Of a stretch of DNA of 34,776 nucleotides, positions 31,843-34,776 are shown piece by piece. Origin of the DNA: a virus. The DNA is taken from positions 1 through 34,776 of the IMG/VR virus record IMGVR_UViG_3300005753_000022, one strand, 5' to 3'. Positions within the stretch are counted from its first letter, which is position 1. Each line of letters opens with the position of its first letter. The notes beneath the pieces were generated by a model. That model was not told the origin of the DNA. It saw only the letters and a program-made list of their open reading frames with translations, and did no database searches. Both the position numbers and the translations under genes were made by a program.

Positions 31843-33291
31843 ATGTTAGATGGTATGAAAAAAGGCTTATTAAAAGCCTTGAATTTTCCTAATAAAATCG
31901 TGACGCGTGACACCGATCCCAATTTTATGATCAATTTTGGGGTACTGCCTAATCCTGACCCTATTCTTGCAAAAATGGGTAAGGATCAGGATGTCTATGC
32001 GGCGATGCAATACGACCCGCATATTATGGGCGAGTTGCGTTCTTTGCGGTCGGGCTTGCTAGGTTATGAATACCGCTTTGTGGCGGGAGCAGATGATGTT
32101 GAAAGCCTTAACGCGGTTAACGTTATTCAAGACGCTATCGGCAAACAACCCGCAAAGGGGATGCGCTGGAATGATTTTCATTGGGGTATTTATAAAGCCA
32201 TTTTGGAAGGACAATCAATTTATGAGATGGCTTGGGAGTACACGGCTGATGGTTTGTTGTTACCGAGTGTTTTGTTTGATCGGCCTGCTCGGCGTTTTCG
32301 GTATTCTATTGATAATGAGCTACGGTTTTTAACCCAAAATAGCCCTTTGTTTGGTGAAGATGCACCGAGTGAGAAGCGTTTTTTAGTGACGCGACACATG
32401 TCTAGTTATGATAATCCTTATGGCGTGGCGGTGATGTCCGCGTGTTTTTGGTCTTATACATTTAAGCACGCGGGGTTCAAATGGTTTGCGAAATTTGCGG
32501 AAAAATATGGTATTCCGTGGGCGATTGGTCGATACCCAGAAGGGAGTGACACCAAGGTGCAAAATGCGTTAGCTGAATCATTGCAGGCAATGATTGAGGA
32601 TGCAGTGGCGGCAATTCCAGAGGGCAATAGTGTCGAGCTGATCGAGCCAAAAACGTCGGGCGATCCTGTCCAAGAACGGCTGATAAATTTATGCAATCGT
32701 GAAATGTCAAAAGCATTAACGTCACAAACATTGGCGACGGAAATACAAGGTAATGGTTCACGGGCGGCAAGTGAAACACACCAAGCGCGACAGGATTCTA
32801 TTGCTAAATCGGATCGGACGATGGTATCGGATACGGTGAATCAGTTGCTGGAGTGGATTACAGAGCTGAATTTCAAAGGGGCAACCGCTCCGTACCATGA
32901 GTTCTATCAGGAAGAAGAAGCACGGAAAGAATGGGCGGAGGTACTGGATTTAGCGCGGCATTATTTGCCTATTTCTACGGACTTTGCTTATAAACGATTG
33001 CAGATTACACCGCCTGAAAAGGGTGCTGATTTGTTGGGTGTGGGTGAATCTGCATCGTTGTCGTTTGGACGTTCGCTGAATTTTGGAAAAGAAGGGGGTG
33101 ATGCTAGCAAGGGGTTAGCGGTGGATGATCTGGTTGATCCTATTTTTTTTCTACTGGGACAGGCCAATAATTTAGAAGATTTTCAAGATCGTTTGCTTGA
33201 GGTTTATCCTGAATTGGATGATTCAAAATTTGCTGATTATATGGCGCTAGCCTTGTCACAAAGCTACTTACAGGGGGTGAACAATGCCTGA
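31843..33291 (+). CDS. portal protein, DUF935 (Mu gp29-like)
   Basis: A 482-aa protein. DUF935 features include DPHIMGELRSLRSGLLGYEY near residue 60, the wing/stem area with KFAEKYGIPWAIGRYP near 215, EIQGNGSRAASETHQ near 300 and a LPISTDF segment near 370. Twelve copies would form the ring through which DNA enters and leaves the head. Overlaps the MuF-like gene by 8 bp. Confidence 0.93.
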   Translation: MLDGMKKGLLKALNFPNKIVTRDTDPNFMINFGVLPNPDPILAKMGKDQDVYAAMQYDPHIMGELRSLRSGLLGYEYRFVAGADDVESLNAVNVIQDAIGKQPAKGMRWNDFHWGIYKAILEGQSIYEMAWEYTADGLLLPSVLFDRPARRFRYSIDNELRFLTQNSPLFGEDAPSEKRFLVTRHMSSYDNPYGVAVMSACFWSYTFKHAGFKWFAKFAEKYGIPWAIGRYPEGSDTKVQNALAESLQAMIEDAVAAIPEGNSVELIEPKTSGDPVQERLINLCNREMSKALTSQTLATEIQGNGSRAASETHQARQDSIAKSDRTMVSDTVNQLLEWITELNFKGATAPYHEFYQEEEARKEWAEVLDLARHYLPISTDFAYKRLQITPPEKGADLLGVGESASLSFGRSLNFGKEGGDASKGLAVDDLVDPIFFLLGQANNLEDFQDRLLEVYPELDDSKFADYMALALSQSYLQGVNNA

Positions 33292-34513
33292 AATTGATGT
33301 TGATTTCACTACTGTTCCAAATCAAGCCGCCATCGATTTTTTAAAGCAGAAGTTAAATATCACAACGAATGCATGGGACGATACTTTGAAAGAAGTTCAT
33401 GCTAAAGCGTTTGTGGTGGCAGGCGCGACTAAGTTAGCACTCTTAAAAGATTTGCGGGAGGCTGTTGCTCATGCCGTTGAAGATGGTGAGAGTATCGGAC
33501 AGTTTCGTAAGCGTTTTGACGCGCTGGTTCAGCAGCATGGCTGGGATTATAAGGGACAAAGAGGCTGGAGAACGCGGGTTATTTATGATAACAATATGCG
33601 CTCTGCTGCAATGGCAGGACAGTGGGATCGTATACAGCAAAACAAGGTTAGTCGTCCGTATTTGATGTATCGCACAGCGGGTGATAGTCGTGTGAGGAAG
33701 CAGCATAAGGATTGGGACAGGGTTGTTTTGCCTGTGGACGATGAATTCTGGGATAGCCATTATCCTGCGAATGGCTATGGTTGCCGCTGCGATGTGCGGA
33801 CGTTATCTGAGCGAGAAATGACACAAAAAGGGTTGAGTGTGAGTGATCGACCTGAAATTAAAACTACGCATCGTACAAATAAAATTACAGGCGAGGACTA
33901 CGGCGATGTGCCTGATGGTATTGATACAGGATGGGATTATAACGTTGGCAAAGCTTGGATGGGAGGCGAAAAGGCGTTGGGTGATCAGCTTGTTAATGCA
34001 CCAAAGCGGATTCAAGAGCAGTTTGATTTGCATTCAACGGTGATTCAAGAGAGGCTCGAATCTAACTTTAAGCAATGGGCGGAGAAGGTTGTTGCTAAAG
34101 ATGATGGTAAAGCTAAGGGCGAGAGTAAAGGTAAAGACAGTGAAAGCAAAGATAGTAAAAACAATGACAGCTTTCGTGATGTTGCGGTGATTGGGTATCT
34201 TAAATCGGGGGTGATTCGGTTTTTGCGGGCTAAAGGGGTTAAAGTTAATACGTCGGCGGTGGCTGCTGGTCGGAGCGTAATCAGTGGATCGACCTTATTT
34301 GATATTGATATGCCAAAATTACCTGCACGATTTAATCATCCTGACGCTCTCAAATGGGATCCTAAAATAGGACGGTTGGTGATGGTTCTGGGCGACAACG
34401 AAACTGATGACGATAAAAGCGTTGTGTCGGAATTGGTATTTTCTGCGAATGGTGTCATTACTATGGGCGCAGCTGAGGTGGTTGATAGCACTATTTTATA
34501 CAGTATCAGCTAG
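33284..34513 (+). CDS. MuF-like head morphogenesis protein with C-terminal extension
   Basis: A 409-aa protein. Residues about 60-180 form the MuF domain (PF04233), ending in YRTAGDSRVRKQHKDWD and YPANGYGCRCDVRTL. A Lys/Ser/Asp-rich linker (about 268-300, encoded by KGESKGKDSESKDSKNND) separates a further domain of about 110 residues with LPARFNHPDALKWD and GRLVMVLGD. MuF-linked C-terminal domains are often nuclease toxins (PBECR group) or related effectors injected with DNA; the similarity here is only suggestive. It is the last gene before the right end; in Mu the protease gene would come shortly after. Confidence 0.88.
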   Translation: MPEIDVDFTTVPNQAAIDFLKQKLNITTNAWDDTLKEVHAKAFVVAGATKLALLKDLREAVAHAVEDGESIGQFRKRFDALVQQHGWDYKGQRGWRTRVIYDNNMRSAAMAGQWDRIQQNKVSRPYLMYRTAGDSRVRKQHKDWDRVVLPVDDEFWDSHYPANGYGCRCDVRTLSEREMTQKGLSVSDRPEIKTTHRTNKITGEDYGDVPDGIDTGWDYNVGKAWMGGEKALGDQLVNAPKRIQEQFDLHSTVIQERLESNFKQWAEKVVAKDDGKAKGESKGKDSESKDSKNNDSFRDVAVIGYLKSGVIRFLRAKGVKVNTSAVAAGRSVISGSTLFDIDMPKLPARFNHPDALKWDPKIGRLVMVLGDNETDDDKSVVSELVFSANGVITMGAAEVVDSTILYSIS

Positions 34514-34520
34514 AATGGGC

Positions 34521-34576
34521 TTCCTATATTCAGGTTACAAGAAAAATATAACTTTCTTGTAACCTGGATATAGGAA
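34521..34576 (+). terminator. strong hairpin after the rightward late operon
   Basis: A 24-bp stem, 34521-34544 with 34553-34576, has one mismatch and an 8-nt loop. It lies 7 bp after the MuF stop. A T-rich stretch follows some bases later (34585-34590). The stem is long for an intrinsic terminator and could also guard the mRNA 3' end. Confidence 0.7.
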
Positions 34577-34765
34577 TAACTATAGTTTTTCTATATTTAA
34601 ACACTAGTAAATGTATAGTTTACTATACAAATATTCACATTCTATATATAAATTAGATTTCTCTTATATTCTTTATATCTTCTTGTTTTTAATAAAAAAA
34701 TCGACAAAATTCATTACCTTTATCTTTAACTTTATTAATACCCCCCTATAAATTGGTGTCATACA
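34577..34765. other. AT-rich right phage end with TATAG repeats, no gene
   Basis: No open frame of note. TGTATAG at 34612-34618 and CTATACA at 34623-34629 form an inverted repeat with a TTTA centre and echo the terminal TGTAT. Several other TATAG/CTATA copies occur nearby (34581, 34591, 34654). They are candidates for transposase-binding sites at the right end. The terminal ATACA is at 34761-34765. Confidence 0.4.
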
Positions 34766-34776
34766 AAGATTACGTT

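Larger units (their letters stand above)
17..34765. mobile_element. Mu-like transposable phage, essentially complete genome
   Basis: The stretch holds one copy of each core gene of a Mu-type phage (transposase, target ATPase, Gam, GemA, Mor, terminase, portal, MuF, protease, capsid, tail). The outer limits are inferred: TGTAT at 17-21 and ATACA at 34761-34765 are inverted copies, match the 5'-TG...CA-3' rule and resemble the TGTAT with which Mu begins. With the flanking bases the inverted match is CTTTGTAT (8 bp). The 5 bp outside each end (gcctt and aagat) are not a target-site duplication, so the exact ends remain unproven. The identity as a Mu-like phage is secure; the boundaries are moderate. 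Confidence 0.8.

Noticed and set aside
12-34770. 5-bp target-site duplication around the phage
   Set aside because: The bases outside the putative ends (gcctt, aagat) do not match, and no other common 5-mer in the flanks fits TG/CA ends.
1-34776. tRNA or rRNA genes
   Set aside because: No cloverleaf or conserved rRNA segment was seen on either strand in the few non-coding gaps.

Overview
The window looks like one nearly complete Mu-like transposable bacteriophage (Caudoviricetes), about 34.7 kb. Its putative ends are a TGTAT at 17-21 and the inverted copy ATACA at 34761-34765. The core of the lineage is present in single copy: DDE transposase, AAA+ target-selection ATPase, Ner-like regulator, Gam, GemA, a Mor-family activator, DUF1804 small terminase, Mu gp28-type large terminase, DUF935 portal, MuF, Mu-type protease, DUF1320, gpG-like morphogenesis protein and gp37-like protein. 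There is no tail sheath or baseplate-wedge gene. A tail-tube-like gene, a 2218-aa tape measure and a G/GT frameshift cassette point to a long non-contractile (siphovirus) tail. Moderate-to-low GC and the Mu-type gene families suggest a gammaproteobacterial host, but nothing in the window identifies it.

Layout. (1) 92-18726, minus strand: a leftward late operon running protease/scaffold, decoration protein, major capsid, head-tail connectors, tail tube, tail chaperones, tape measure, distal tail, coiled-coil fibre proteins. (2) 18727-19748: control region with the leftward late promoter, a 57-aa zinc-ribbon ORF, an XRE repressor, five copies of an ATTCAWATGAAT-like operator on both sides of the repressor, an early promoter and a 24-bp perfect palindrome. 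(3) 19749-26791, plus strand: early operon (ner, three small early genes around DUF3102, transposase, ATPase, two unknowns, gam, gemA, mor). (4) 26796-27254, minus strand: a membrane-protein gene with its own promoter, probably a moron. (5) 27339-34513, plus strand: rightward late operon (muramidase, spanin-like and holin-like lysis genes, terminase, portal, MuF), then a strong hairpin terminator and an AT-rich right end.

The main anomaly is the architecture. In Mu all late genes lie to one side of the early genes and the repressor/operator abuts the left end. Here the virion genes are split between MuF and the protease into two divergent late operons at opposite ends, and the repressor/operator region is central, 15-19 kb from either end. 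The same dyad motif (CTGCGAAnnATTTCGTCT) stands about 25-27 bp upstream of a plausible -10 box at both late operons. The only late-type activator visible is the single Mor-family protein, so one activator probably fires both arms. The transposase has its first catalytic Asp about 65 residues earlier than MuA does, consistent with loss of the enhancer-binding N-terminal domain, which would fit an operator no longer close to an end.

Other points: a GGGAAAC slippery site joining the tail chaperone ORFs, an internal Shine-Dalgarno and start inside the protease gene for a separate scaffold protein, and a probable single-base frameshift at a G4 run splitting a distal tail gene.
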